DNA of 64,000 nt, taken from positions 124,001 through 188,000 of the forward strand of contig JAKSYS010000007.1 of the NCBI GenBank assembly GCA_022925895.1, in the 5' to 3' direction. Shown here piece by piece: positions 54,487 through 64,000 of the stretch (its first letter is position 1; each line of letters starts with the position of its first letter). The notes under the pieces are model-generated. The model made no database searches, was not told where the DNA came from, and worked only from the letters and a program-made list of their open reading frames with translations. This DNA comes from Fragilaria crotonensis. Its lineage: Eukaryota > Bacillariophyta > Fragilariophyceae > Fragilariales > Fragilariaceae. Made by a program: the position numbers and the translations under genes.

Positions 54487-56344
54487 ATGCGAGGAGCAGC
54501 TCAATCGTCGCTCATAGTCGCTGTCACAGTTGCTGTGTCGCTGATTGGCGGTGTGTCATGCTTCGCTCCTTCGACTCCACTCCGACTGGAGGCTTCAAAT
54601 CTGAATCGTCACGTTCTTGCTGATGGTCATACACAAACGTCTCCAAGACAATGGAACGGCCGGAATATGGCATCTGTATCGATGCATATGGGACACAGTC
54701 ACACACATCAACATTCTCACAGTAGTACGGGTGGTATCCGACCGGCAGCAACCATCGCTGTATCACAACAACCACCACAGCAACAGCTTCCAGTTTGGGC
54801 AAAACGCCGACGAATCTCGGCTCTCCTTCTCTTTTGTGCCATTGCTATTTTGGGACCACCTCTGGCACGACACCGACAACTGGCTAACAGTGATGTTGCA
54901 GCATTCGTACTCACTGCCACATCCCTGTTCCTTTTGGAGCCAATCCGAGATCAAGTCAAGCACATTTTGTTACGAATCCGACAATTGAGCGATGGGATTT
55001 CCAGGCACTCGAGCCCGATTTCGGCGAAATATATTTTCAAGAATGACAATGCTGCAGATCGTATCACACTCATGGGGTAAGTGTACAATGATATATGGAC
55101 CTCCAGCACCTTTACGCCTTGCTAAACAATTTCTCAATGCCACTTTACTCATCTCTCGTTCAAAAAGGGGTGCCATCAATGTAGTACTCTCATTGAGCAA
55201 GTTCTTTGTGGGCGTCACGTGCCACTCGTCAGTACTCATTGCCGATGCCGGACACTCGCTATCCGATCTCTTTTCTGACTTTATTACACTATGGGCCGTC
55301 AATGTTGGTCGGTTGCCTCCTGATGCCGATCATCCATACGGTCATGCCAAATTTGAGGCAATTGGTTCGCTCTTTCTCTCCTTGACACTCTTTGGGACAG
55401 GCATTGGCGTTGGTGCTGTATCTAACAAGCGATTGTTGGAGATTCTCTCCATGCAACGCAGCAGCAGCACCTTGTTATCCGCCACTGCCATTGTACTTCC
55501 AAAACTGCCCGCCCTCCTCATGGCAGGAATTAGTATTGTTTCGAAAGAATGGCTCTTTCGCGTGACGCGCACTGTGGGAGAACGTCTCAATTCTCAAATT
55601 GTCATTGCCAATGCCTGGCATCATCGTTCGGATGCCTATTCGTCCGTATTGGCACTTGGATCGATTGCTCTTGCCATGTACGTGCCTGGTCTGGTTGCCG
55701 TCGATGCTGCGGCAGGATTGTTTGTTGCTGGAATGATTTGCATGACGGGTGCTGAAATTTTGGGAGAATCGATCAAACAATTGACGGATATGAGCAATGA
55801 TGATGAAATGTTGGTGGAACGCATTACAGCACTGGCCGCCAACAGTGAAGATGTTTTGAAAGTAAATCGTGTCCGTGCGACAGTGGGATCGGCATCGACC
55901 GTGGATGTGTCGGTATCGATGCAAAATGACAAATCGGCGTCGGCGGCGCGGGCTGTGGAATTGAGACTGAAACAAAGTATAATGCAAATTGATGGCATTG
56001 TAGATGCCGATGTGAGAGCCACAAGTCCTGGAGTGTTTTGTCCACTGTTGGAGGCGTCGAACCCGTTGCCGATGAGTACGGCAGAGATTGAGAGTTTCGT
56101 AGAGCACGAAATCCTTTCCAATCATCCAGAAGTCAAGTCGGTCGAGGGTGTTGTGGTTCACTATCAAGACACTGTCCTTGTCAATGTTGATGTTCATATT
56201 CGGCTAGCAGATAAAGACACGACTCTTGCCCAAGCAAGCAAATTCGCTACAAGTGTGCGCGACACAATCGAACGTTCCAGTCAAATCAGCACGGCCAAGA
56301 TCTTTTTGGACGTGAACGAAGATGCACTATCCTTGGCCATTTGA
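54487..56344 (+). CDS. Plastid-targeted cation diffusion facilitator (CDF) metal transporter
   Basis: Exons 54487-55076 and 55168-56344 give 588 aa. The 91-nt intron (GTAAGT...AAAAAG) is in frame after splicing. The N-terminus is a signal peptide followed by V-S-C-F-A-P-S, matching the diatom plastid ASAFAP cleavage motif with Phe at +1. A His-rich stretch (M-G-H-S-H-T-H-Q-H-S-H) at ~65-80 may bind metal. The transport core carries D-A-G-H-S-L-S-D (HxxxD), H-P-Y-G-H-A-K-F-E, and A-W-H-H-R-S-D-A (HxxxD), the Zn/Mn/Fe sites of CDF proteins. The cytosolic-type C-terminal domain follows, apparently duplicated. Members export Zn, Mn or Fe using a proton gradient; a Mn or Zn role in the plastid envelope is inference. 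Confidence 0.87.
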
Positions 56345-56818
56345 GAATTGAGTTGATAGCATATCACAAGAGAGGTTCGTCAGCTCAACTGCGCCTACCA
56401 TTACTAGAAAAACTCTCATAATCCAGATGCGACTGTGTGCAACGTGTAGTCTTGCGCATTTCTCGTTGATGCAGATGCGACACTGGACGGCACAAGTAAC
56501 ATCGAACCTAGGGATAGGTGATGCGTGATGGAGTTCGATGTACTTTTGCTTAGATTAAGTCTAGTTTCCTTACTCTACATCTGGTTCATGACCCGTCTAG
56601 CACACGTGCAATCTGAGTACTATCCAATAACTGGCAGAAGGGAGCAGGGAGCAGTCATAGGACCGAAAGGGAGAGGGCGATAAGTTATTTCTGCTACTCA
56701 AGACATTGCTTCTTGTCACGATCAGACTCGGGTGTAAGCATAGTACTAGGAGCAAGACGAAGAAGTGCCGACAGCAGGGTTCTGTCTGGGCCGAATCTTA
56801 TTGATTGCACGGTCAAGT
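56345..56818. other. Intergenic, convergent 3' ends
   Basis: About 475 bp between the CDF gene (plus) and the ICMT-like gene (minus). No supported feature. Confidence 0.45.
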
Positions 56819-57890
56819 TCATATGAACGGAATGCCAACTGCGGTTTTGGCAGCATAGGCTTCATACTCGTTTGGGAACAGGTGCCGGAGACACTCTTCT
56901 TCATATGGAATTCGTCGATGGAAAAAAGTCCAGGTCGCACAAGTAAAGACAACTGTTTGCACCGGATTACACAGCAAAACCTGCGTACCAATGGCCCAGT
57001 AAAAGAATCCAACATACGACGGATGTCGAAGGTATTTGTATCTGTAGCACAGCAAGAAATAATGATTTTTCAGTAGAAAAGGCAAATGTTGAGAATGCGG
57101 GTAGACGACTATACACTGTACACCGTCATCCGAATAGTACTCGGGAGTATACTTACATTCCATGGGTGATGAGAACATGATTATCTTTCTTTGAAATTTG
57201 AATCAAATGGTTAAAACTTTCTCCGCAGGTTGCAATTGCAACCGTCCGGATAGTTTGGGCCAAAATGACTATTGCCAAGCCAGCGTACATTATGGATAGA
57301 CTGTTCAGACGGGGAAGAAAATGATCCGAACTGAAAACTCCAGACCTGATAACTGATGTTGATATGTTGATGATCATGAGGTTAGTAAGAGACAACGTTA
57401 GAACAAACAAATTGAAAAAGTGTCGCATTCCTCTCTCCTAGTCTTTCACTATGTATCACTTTGCACTCACAATTGCAGCTGCCGTGTAGGCATAACTATG
57501 ATTGACAATGAATGAATCGGATGAAACAACACGCGGATTCCATATCGAGGTTGCAAAGAATTCCGCAAGATGGAATGTGCAAACGCAAATTACATACATG
57601 CACCATTGAATCCATAGTTGCATTCGATACGGACTAAGGGAGATCGCGCTTGAATTATTCACAACACCCTCATGACTCTGCAACTGTATCATGATTGCCA
57701 CAATGAGGAGGATGGTGTGCATCCCAAGGATCACACCAAGTATCAGTGATATCAATGCGGCACGTCCAAGCCCTTGATTGGTGTTGTACGCTGGATACAT
57801 GGTCCATCTTTCAAATGATAGCACAGATTGGATCTTTTGCAATGCAAGGCGTAGTCGAAGTGACGTCCGAGATAACATGGAATCCACCAT
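56819..57890 (-). CDS. Isoprenylcysteine carboxyl methyltransferase (ICMT)-like protein
   Basis: A multi-exon ER membrane methyltransferase that would methylate C-terminal prenylcysteines. ATG 57890 opens an exon with four to five hydrophobic stretches, including H-L-A-E-F-F-A-T and N-H-S-Y-A-Y-T-A-A-A. The next exon part has T-C-G-E-S-F-N-H-L-I-Q, and the last exon (57041-56819) has Y-K-Y-L-R-H-P-S-Y-V-G-F-F-Y-W, E-E-E-C-L and the final G-I-P-F, all ICMT hallmarks that bind SAM and substrate. The last intron is 57042-57156 (115 nt, GTAAGT...CTACAG), restoring H-G-I-Y-K-Y. The first intron starts at GTGAGT near 57466; its acceptor (near 57340-57430) is unresolved because candidate sites do not agree in phase. 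Confidence 0.82.
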
Positions 57891-58916
57891 CGTCGTTTGC
57901 ACGTTGGAGAGTATTTGTGAACTTCGTCCTTGAAACCTCGAACTTTGGATGACGACCTGGAGGAGCAGTTACTTATTCAAAAATAACTCTATGAATACCA
58001 CAACTACTTGTAGCATTTCACAAGACCAGGACCAAATCATACTACGGTACTAGAGTACCTGGTGAGTGCTACACCCTCTATCATAGCTACAGTAGTAGAT
58101 CCCCCCTGTTGGAATGGTATGAAAAAACGAGCCCTCGTGCGCCACTTTTCAAGTGCAGTACTTGTAGCTTCCTACGTCCCACGACAACGGTGTACTGCGT
58201 TCTACTGATTTGGACATTTCGTCCGTACCACTACAAACGTGCACTGACGTATACAATTTCATGTATTCGTGTAGACAATGCGATATTGCTTTTATAACGG
58301 ATTTCTGGCATGTCATCATTGTATAGAGACTTTCGTTGAACATCTTGAACCATTATTCAAAATGATCGAGCATGCGATACGTTGAACATGACATGATCCT
58401 ATTTCGCATCTTGAATTCACTTCAGGGCTGTGGATTTCATAACTACAAAATCATAAGATATTGGCTCTGCTAAAAGTCGTCACAAAATGATGGGCATACG
58501 TTGCAGCATATATCTGCAAATGACATCCCCTACCTTGCAGGTACAACAGTACTTGAGGTAACAAATGCAACCATGTGTTCGATGGCGAACCTATTCGACG
58601 TTCCGTGTCATATGTGTGTCGTGTCGTGCGATCCTGGCGTTTGACTACACGTCGGCAAGTTTTCATGCTACTTTGACAGTCCTACCTGGTACAGTGCTGT
58701 CATGCTGACCATGTTTGGAGCTTGCAAAAGCGACCAGCCCTATCTATTCAAAAATGGGCATGCCTTCAATGCAACATTATTATAGTATATAGAAATATCA
58801 TGCAACCGAGGCACTGATTTTGAATTGCCAGTGAAGAAGAAGAAGAAGACACAAGTGCCGGAACGATTGCATTTGCCTTGGAGGCATACCGAGTCCACCG
58901 AATTTCGAGGTAATGA
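57891..58916. other. Intergenic region between ICMT-like and surface-protein genes
   Basis: About 1 kb. GTAC units at 58040-58060 and 58220-58255. Short ORFs only; no supported gene or RNA. Confidence 0.4.
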
Positions 58917-60982
58917 CTAGAGGACAAGCATGATACTGGAAGAGATGATTGCAATAGCACAAGAAACAAGTCCGATTCGTTGAGGAGGTGCGGACGAGGT
59001 TGCATCATCGTTGTTGTCACCGACGACACTGGCGGCTGTGATGGTCTGATTCAAGAACTTGACGTGGTACAAATCGGCAGTTTCTAGGATGGTCACATTC
59101 TTGGCGGCAGCAAGGGCACGCATGCTCTTCACCAAACCTCCATCGGCAATGTTGGTACGGATGTTTTCTTCGATACCGTCCGCAACGCGGATACCGTAGG
59201 CTTGACAATCGGCTTGACGACAATCGCGGGTTGCGGCAACCGTGACCTCGAGGTCCATGAAGTCATCATCACTCTGCAAGCGACGCAATCGAGTGGGATC
59301 GAATGGGAGTCGAATTGTAGCGGTCGAGAGTCCATCCACAATACTCTCGACGGCCGACTCGAGGACATTGACAAAGGACTGCTGAGAATCAGTCGGAATG
59401 TCATTCGAGGTAACGTTGATAGTGACCATCGCCAACACCTCAACACCAACATACGCCTGCACTGCACCTGTGGACGGGAATTGAGACGCACTTGGAGAGG
59501 AAGTAGGCGAAGTACTGGGTTGACTCGACGGTGCTGTAACGGAAGGGTTGGGAAAAGCCGCGGCAGAGGGGCTTGCCGATGGTAGCGAGAGTCCCGATGT
59601 TGGGGTTTCGGATTCAACTTCGACAGGGGACTGCGTTTTATCGGACGGAGCAGAAAAGGGAGCTTGCGATGGCTTCACCGAAGGAGACTTCAGGTCAGTG
59701 GTTGGCGTCTTTGACGGCGACGAGGCAGGGGACGGAGCTTTCGTCGGCGTAGTTGACGGGGCAGTTTGTTCAGATGTTGGAGTTTTCGACGGAGATGAAT
59801 TCGGGGTTGGAGTTTTAGGTGTCGGTGTGGAAAAGGGGACAGAAGACGGCTTTGTCGCTAATACAGTTGACTCAGATGATGGCAGTTGGGATGGAGCGGA
59901 CGACGGTGCTTTATCTGAAGGAGATGGTCTGGAAGTAGGAGTAACTTTACCAGGTGACGGCGTTGGTAAAAAAGTGAAAACCGGAGCAGGTGATGGTTTC
60001 GTGGACGGCGTTTTGGACGGTGATGACACCGGGAAAGGTGCAGGCGATGTTGTGGTCGGGATGGAAGATGGATCCGATGATGGCACTCTGCTTGGCGACG
60101 GAGTGGGATCGAAATCGCATACATCCATCATGCACTCACGACCAACGTCTGTGTTGAGGGTCTCCAAGATTGAGCAGAACTCTTCGACAAAGATTGCTTC
60201 GTCGTTCCCAGTGAAAGCCATCGACATGACCTGATTGTCTCCAGATCTAGACGAACATCTTGCGTATGCCTTTGGACCGATGATGCTTTCGCAATTCGAA
60301 GTAATGTTGTCATACCCAGGAACAAGACAAGACTCGGGGAAGCCTTAGGAGCAGATGGAAGTCCAAAGACGATCGGGTCGGCGTCAAAGAATTTGTCACA
60401 TGCATGTCAAGGTTGACCTGTGCTGCACACTGTCGATTGTGAACATATTGATGAACTCCGTTGGGATTGGATAAGGCAAGTTTGCCCCTGCGCACGTCCT
60501 GAGCCACTTGCTCTCGACGAAAAGGTAAGCATCATCCTGGCGGAGGGAGCCCCAGCAAGGCGATGCGACGATCGTCATGTACTGCTGGGACAGGGTGGTC
60601 ATGTCCAGCAATGATGCCGACTCGCCGGCGGCGGCACATTCTGACTGCGCCTCTAGAGCGGAGGCTTCTATCAACGAATCCGTGATGTTTGGAGGATTCG
60701 AGCAGGTATCACATGCAAAGGTGTCATCAAGGTCAAAGGGAACTCTGAGCTTGGCGAAGGTCGAGACGAGGCAGCGATCAGAATCAATAATGGTAACATT
60801 GGCGCACCCCGCCAAAAAGCGCAGGAGAACTTTCGGAGGAAAGGACTTGACATCAGTGAAGTCTCCAAGAATTGTTCCATTGGTTTCGTAGGGAGTGTAG
60901 TTTGCGGGAGAGGAGTCGACGTTGCCACACCGAGAACACTGACGAAAAGGAACAACAGCCTTTGGATTTCAATCGTTAGCAT
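58917..60982 (-). CDS. Mucin-like P/S/T-rich secreted surface protein
   Basis: ATG 60982 starts with a signal peptide (L-L-F-L-F-V-S-V-L-G-V-A-T-S). A Cys-containing globular N-terminal region (C-A-N-V-T; C-D-T-C; C-G-V-like spacing) follows, read through frame changes near 60800, 60400 and 60300. Residues from about 60110 to 59480 are a long Pro/Ser/Thr-rich stalk with degenerate S-P-S-K-T-P-T units, a likely O-glycosylation domain. Next comes a domain of ~130 residues (V-T-I-N-V-T...L-R-R-L-Q-S-D-D-D-F), and the C-terminus is a hydrophobic tail after a small-residue site (S-S-A-P-P), suggesting a GPI anchor. Diatom cell-wall, adhesion or frustule-associated proteins have this plan. No named family; function inferred from architecture. 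Confidence 0.75.
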
Positions 60983-61331
60983 TCAAATTTCTTTCATCTC
61001 ATAAAGCCATTGATGCGAGTTGCGTTAAAGGTGAAACTTACTTCATGTTTGTTTGATCCCAGTTTTGCGTACTTTCTATTACTTGATATTGTGAGCTTCT
61101 AGAGTACAGAGCATGGAAAATACATTTTCAAACTTAGTTGCTCACAGAAGGAATCCCGTTAAAAGTGAAACATTTGCAAGGTTTCAAAATGATGCAGCAA
61201 CGGTCACTAGTTATCGGGGATTTGGAATGGGCAAGGGCTACGATGATGGCTAGAAGAATACGCGGCGATTCGGGTTTAGTACAGATTCACAGCATTGTAT
61301 CTGATTCTGATAGGGAAGATTTCATCGCCCT
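60983..61331. other. Intergenic region
   Basis: About 350 bp between two minus-strand genes. It should hold the promoter of the surface-protein gene and the 3' end of the methyltransferase. Nothing specific seen. Confidence 0.45.
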
Positions 61332-62237
61332 CTACGGTTTTTTGAGAGCCACCAGATAGAAATCCTCGGTTTCTCCGTCGAGGGTCTCGTCATACTCAAC
61401 AAGCTGCAGCATCTTTTTGTCCAACACCTTCAGACCTGCCAGTGTTGCCATTGTCTCAAGATTGACGGTACTAGGCATGTTTCGGACCGCCACTGAGGGG
61501 TTCTTCTGACATTCCGTCTTGACAAACTTCGCACCATTGATGTGCGCAATGACAATCCGACCTCCAGGTTTCAACAGGGACGCTGCTTCGTCAATCACAC
61601 GTCTTGTGTCTCGAAAGAACTGAATGGAACCATTGAAAACAATTGCGTCGTATAGAGACCCAGTTGGTATCACCTGAGGAAAACTCCCAACACAAAAGTT
61701 CTTCCCTACATGCTTTTGTTTGGCAAGAGCAATCATCTCGGTAGAGAGATCAAGTCCAAAGTATCGACACTTATCAGGGATGAATGGAACTAGCGATCCG
61801 TCTCCGCAACCAACGTCAAGCAATTCAAAGTTTTCATCCTTCTCACCTTGGCATGCCATCCCAATATGTCGAAGCCTCCTCTCAACAGTGGGCTCTAACT
61901 TTCCTTTAACTCGTTGATAGTCTTGTGGCAAAAACAGAGCTACTGTATTCCACGTGGCTGCAACTCGAGCAGCATGCATCTCGTCAATCGATCCTCCATC
62001 AAAATTTTCCATTTGCGTTCGGAAATACTCTGAAGATGCAGCATCAACATTGTTGCCATGCCTCTTGAGTAGCTTTTTGGCTTCCTTCGATAGTGACACG
62101 GATGGCGCGCCCTTGTTGACAGACGAACTTCCGCCTCCAAACCCTCGCGCCGCAAAGCAAATCTGAAGGCGAGCTGCCTCCACGGTGTGGATCAAGAATA
62201 CTCCGTGTACAACGATGACATAGGCGTAGATATTCAT
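61332..62237 (-). CDS. SAM-dependent class I methyltransferase with N-terminal signal
   Basis: An intact 301-aa protein from ATG 62237. A hydrophobic N-terminus (residues ~5-22, ending V-E-A) then A-R-G-F-G-G suggests a signal or organellar presequence. The methyltransferase core has L-L-D-V-G-C-G-D-G-S-L (motif I), F-G-L-D-L-S-T-E-M (strand 2 acid), F-N-G-S-I-Q-F-F (motif IV-like) and L-K-P-G-G-R-I-V-I-A-H (motif VI), as in ubiquinone/menaquinone or small-molecule methyltransferases of the Methyltransf_11/25 type. The substrate cannot be told. No frame break. Confidence 0.82.
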   Translation of the reverse strand: MNIYAYVIVVHGVFLIHTVEAARLQICFAARGFGGGSSSVNKGAPSVSLSKEAKKLLKRHGNNVDAASSEYFRTQMENFDGGSIDEMHAARVAATWNTVALFLPQDYQRVKGKLEPTVERRLRHIGMACQGEKDENFELLDVGCGDGSLVPFIPDKCRYFGLDLSTEMIALAKQKHVGKNFCVGSFPQVIPTGSLYDAIVFNGSIQFFRDTRRVIDEAASLLKPGGRIVIAHINGAKFVKTECQKNPSVAVRNMPSTVNLETMATLAGLKVLDKKMLQLVEYDETLDGETEDFYLVALKKP

Positions 62238-62940
62238 CGAGAGTAGGTAATGACTGAGTGATACGGGTAGGACTCAATTGAAGTTGGGTTGATGCATCAT
62301 TGAATGCCGGGGTACTCCGGGCCGGGATAGTGTTTACAGTAATGCTACGTGATGCCCTCGCATGCAATTTCCAATGGGGAGAGGGGACACGTGCTCAGGA
62401 CTTACCCTTGTGTGTGAACCCACTGGTATGCCTTGAATGCGTACTCTGTAGTCCTGTGATTCCGAATACATACGAACGGGAAAAGTATGCCAAACGGGAC
62501 AAAAATCATTTGGGATAGTGTGAGCACGCGAGGTGACATGTTTCTTGAGATTTCACAATAACGGCTGTCGGAGCTGCACGTGGAATTGTACAGGCTGCGC
62601 GACGTACCAATATGGTCCCGGCAAGGCGGCACGGGGGGTCGGTTCCAGAATTCTGACGCGACACAGTACGGCATGAGCTGAGGACCCTCACACGGCGTGC
62701 TCCGGCGTTTCGCCATGGATGACGAGAGCAAAACGTCGCATTCCGATTTGCGGACCTTTGTTAGGAACTTTGTTCGATAGGTTTGGGAAACAATCGGAAT
62801 TGTACCGCATGATTGACAAAGACTTGCTAAAGAAGGTGGATCCATGTACACCTGGGAGTAGTAGCATAATGACTCTATACAATAAAGCAGATATGTACCT
62901 GGTACTTGATATTGCTTCGCTGTCATCTCCATCGACATGG
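62238..62940. other. Intergenic region
   Basis: About 700 bp between the methyltransferase start and the desaturase 3' end. Overlapping ORFs on both strands are not protein-like. Nothing else seen. Confidence 0.45.
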
Positions 62941-64000
62941 TTACATGGTCGGGCCATACTTCAAGAAATCAACAACGAACTCATCAGAAACGTTCTGAAG
63001 ATGTTGCAAGACTTCATAGGTTCCGACAACCAGGTCGGCCTCGTGGTACTTGACGCCCCATTCTTTGCAGAAGGATTCTACGAGCTTGTGTGCTTTTGGG
63101 AGAGAGTGGCGTGGAAGTGAAGGAACAAGTGGTGATCCACTTGATATTGAAGTCCACCGCAGAACCAATCAACGAAAGCTTGAGGAAAGCCATGACCACC
63201 AGTAATGTTTCTGGTAGTCGTGACTTGTAGCTTCCAGAAATCAGGGCGGGTGACGGCATCGTACGTCTCCATACCGTTGTGACCAAGGCCAAAGACGATT
63301 GCGAGGAACTGACCGCACGAGCAGGTCATAACCATGAAGAGGGTGAACCCGTGGAGGAAAGAAAAGCGACCGAAACCTGAGCAAACCGCAAAGACCCAGA
63401 GATAGTGAAGGGCGATAGCGGTCTTCCAAAACGGGGTATTGCAGACCCTTGATCTTCATTTCCAACGCAGCGTTTTCCGTGACCGCACCGAGCCTGTAAG
63501 CGATCTTGAAAGATTCGTTCAACCAGGACAAACGCGCCAGCAACAGGATTGGGAAGTACAAGGCGGCTTGGTATCGGATGAAGAACTTAACAAGGGCGGA
63601 GTCCTTACCATCAAGTGCAAGTTGACGGTAGGATTGTGCCTGCTTCAAGGACCACGCGAGAAGAGGCATGGTATCAATGTCTGATCACCGTCCTGTGACA
63701 GAGCTGACGAACTGTGAAGGTTAGGAACAGCGTGGTGTCCATTGTGCTTGTTCTTCCACCATTGGACGGAGTATCCCTGCATAAGATTTCCCCAGTAGAT
63801 GCCAGCCAAGTCGCCGTACTTGCGATGACGAAAGATTTGGTGGTGCAAGCAATCATGAGCCAACCAACCATTGCTGGAAGAAGAGACCCATCAATAGAGC
63901 AGCCGCAATGTGAACCGCAGTGGACTCCGAATAGTAAATCATGGCGCAAGAGAGAGCCCACAAACACTGCGTGGATATGAATTTGTAAACATAGAACCAT
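62941..64000 (-). CDS. Front-end polyunsaturated fatty acid desaturase, C-terminal part
   Basis: The gene enters from the right edge and ends at 62941. Three histidine boxes are visible: H-D-C-L-H-H-Q (box 1), H-N-G-H-H-A-V-P-N (box 2) and Q-V-D-H-H (box 3, with Gln for the first His), the pattern of delta-4/5/6 front-end desaturases that act in the ER on omega-3 and omega-6 acyl chains. The N-terminal cytochrome b5 domain expected for the family would lie beyond 64000. The C-terminus ends H-E-A-D-L-V-V-G-T-Y-E-V-L-Q-H-L. The frame changes near 63670-63690, 63410-63440 and 63130-63160; each side is family-like, so I infer indel errors. Regioselectivity cannot be decided from this part. Confidence 0.87.

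Noticed and set aside
57434-57466. 33-nt intron in the ICMT-like gene
   Set aside because: GTGAGT...CTAG keeps the frame but is too short for a normal intron; a longer intron with an unresolved acceptor is more likely.
59548-60234. Gly/Asp-rich plus-strand ORF of 228 codons
   Set aside because: It is the reverse complement of the P/S/T-rich stalk of the surface protein, whose signal peptide and tail support the minus strand.
1-64000. CRISPR array, rRNA genes, bacterial operons
   Set aside because: No regular spaced repeats, no rRNA-like conserved stretches, and spliceosomal introns with long intergenic gaps show eukaryotic nuclear DNA.

Overview
The window looks like nuclear DNA of a diatom (or a very close stramenopile). 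Several predicted proteins begin with a signal peptide followed by an ASAFAP-like cleavage site, the bipartite signature of diatom plastid targeting. Introns are short (67-155 nt) GT-AG introns. There are two full-length Ty1/copia-type LTR retrotransposons, a front-end polyunsaturated fatty acid desaturase, and a P/S/T-rich secreted surface protein. I infer the clade from these traits; no marker gene such as rRNA is present.

Layout. 1-16 kb: 3' end of a proteasome activator PA200/PSME4 gene; a plastid-type CRM-domain RNA-binding protein (minus) divergent from a CstF-64-like RRM protein (plus); a DUF1295 membrane reductase (minus); a saccharopine-dehydrogenase-like oxidoreductase (plus); two unrecognised small genes; an HI0933-type flavoprotein (minus). 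16.2-24.2 kb: retrotransposon 1 (plus), with 587/588-bp LTRs, a 5-bp target duplication CTACA and unusual AGTC...GACT ends. 24.2-32 kb: organellar ribosome recycling factor, a hypothetical gene, a DUF676 lipase-like gene, a family-16-type methyltransferase, and an Iwr1-family protein containing ankyrin-like sequence. 32.4-44.1 kb: retrotransposon 2 (minus, 11.7 kb), which carries about 5 kb of extra same-sense coding sequence between its 5' LTR and gag. 44.3-64 kb: a secreted double-SET protein, an Na+/H+ exchanger, a gene fragment, a multi-pass membrane protein, eIF2A, a plastid-targeted CDF metal transporter, an ICMT-like prenylcysteine methyltransferase, a mucin-like surface protein, a SAM methyltransferase, and the 3' part of a front-end desaturase running off the right edge.

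The genes are independent transcription units, often divergent, with no operon logic. Intergenic DNA repeatedly contains dense clusters of the palindrome GTAC, an unexplained compositional signal.

Many conserved housekeeping genes show single-base frame changes, and the two LTR pairs differ by indels only in homopolymer runs. The simplest reading is residual homopolymer indel error in the assembly, so coding coordinates below span such breaks rather than calling pseudogenes. The most novel item is the extra coding block of retrotransposon 2.
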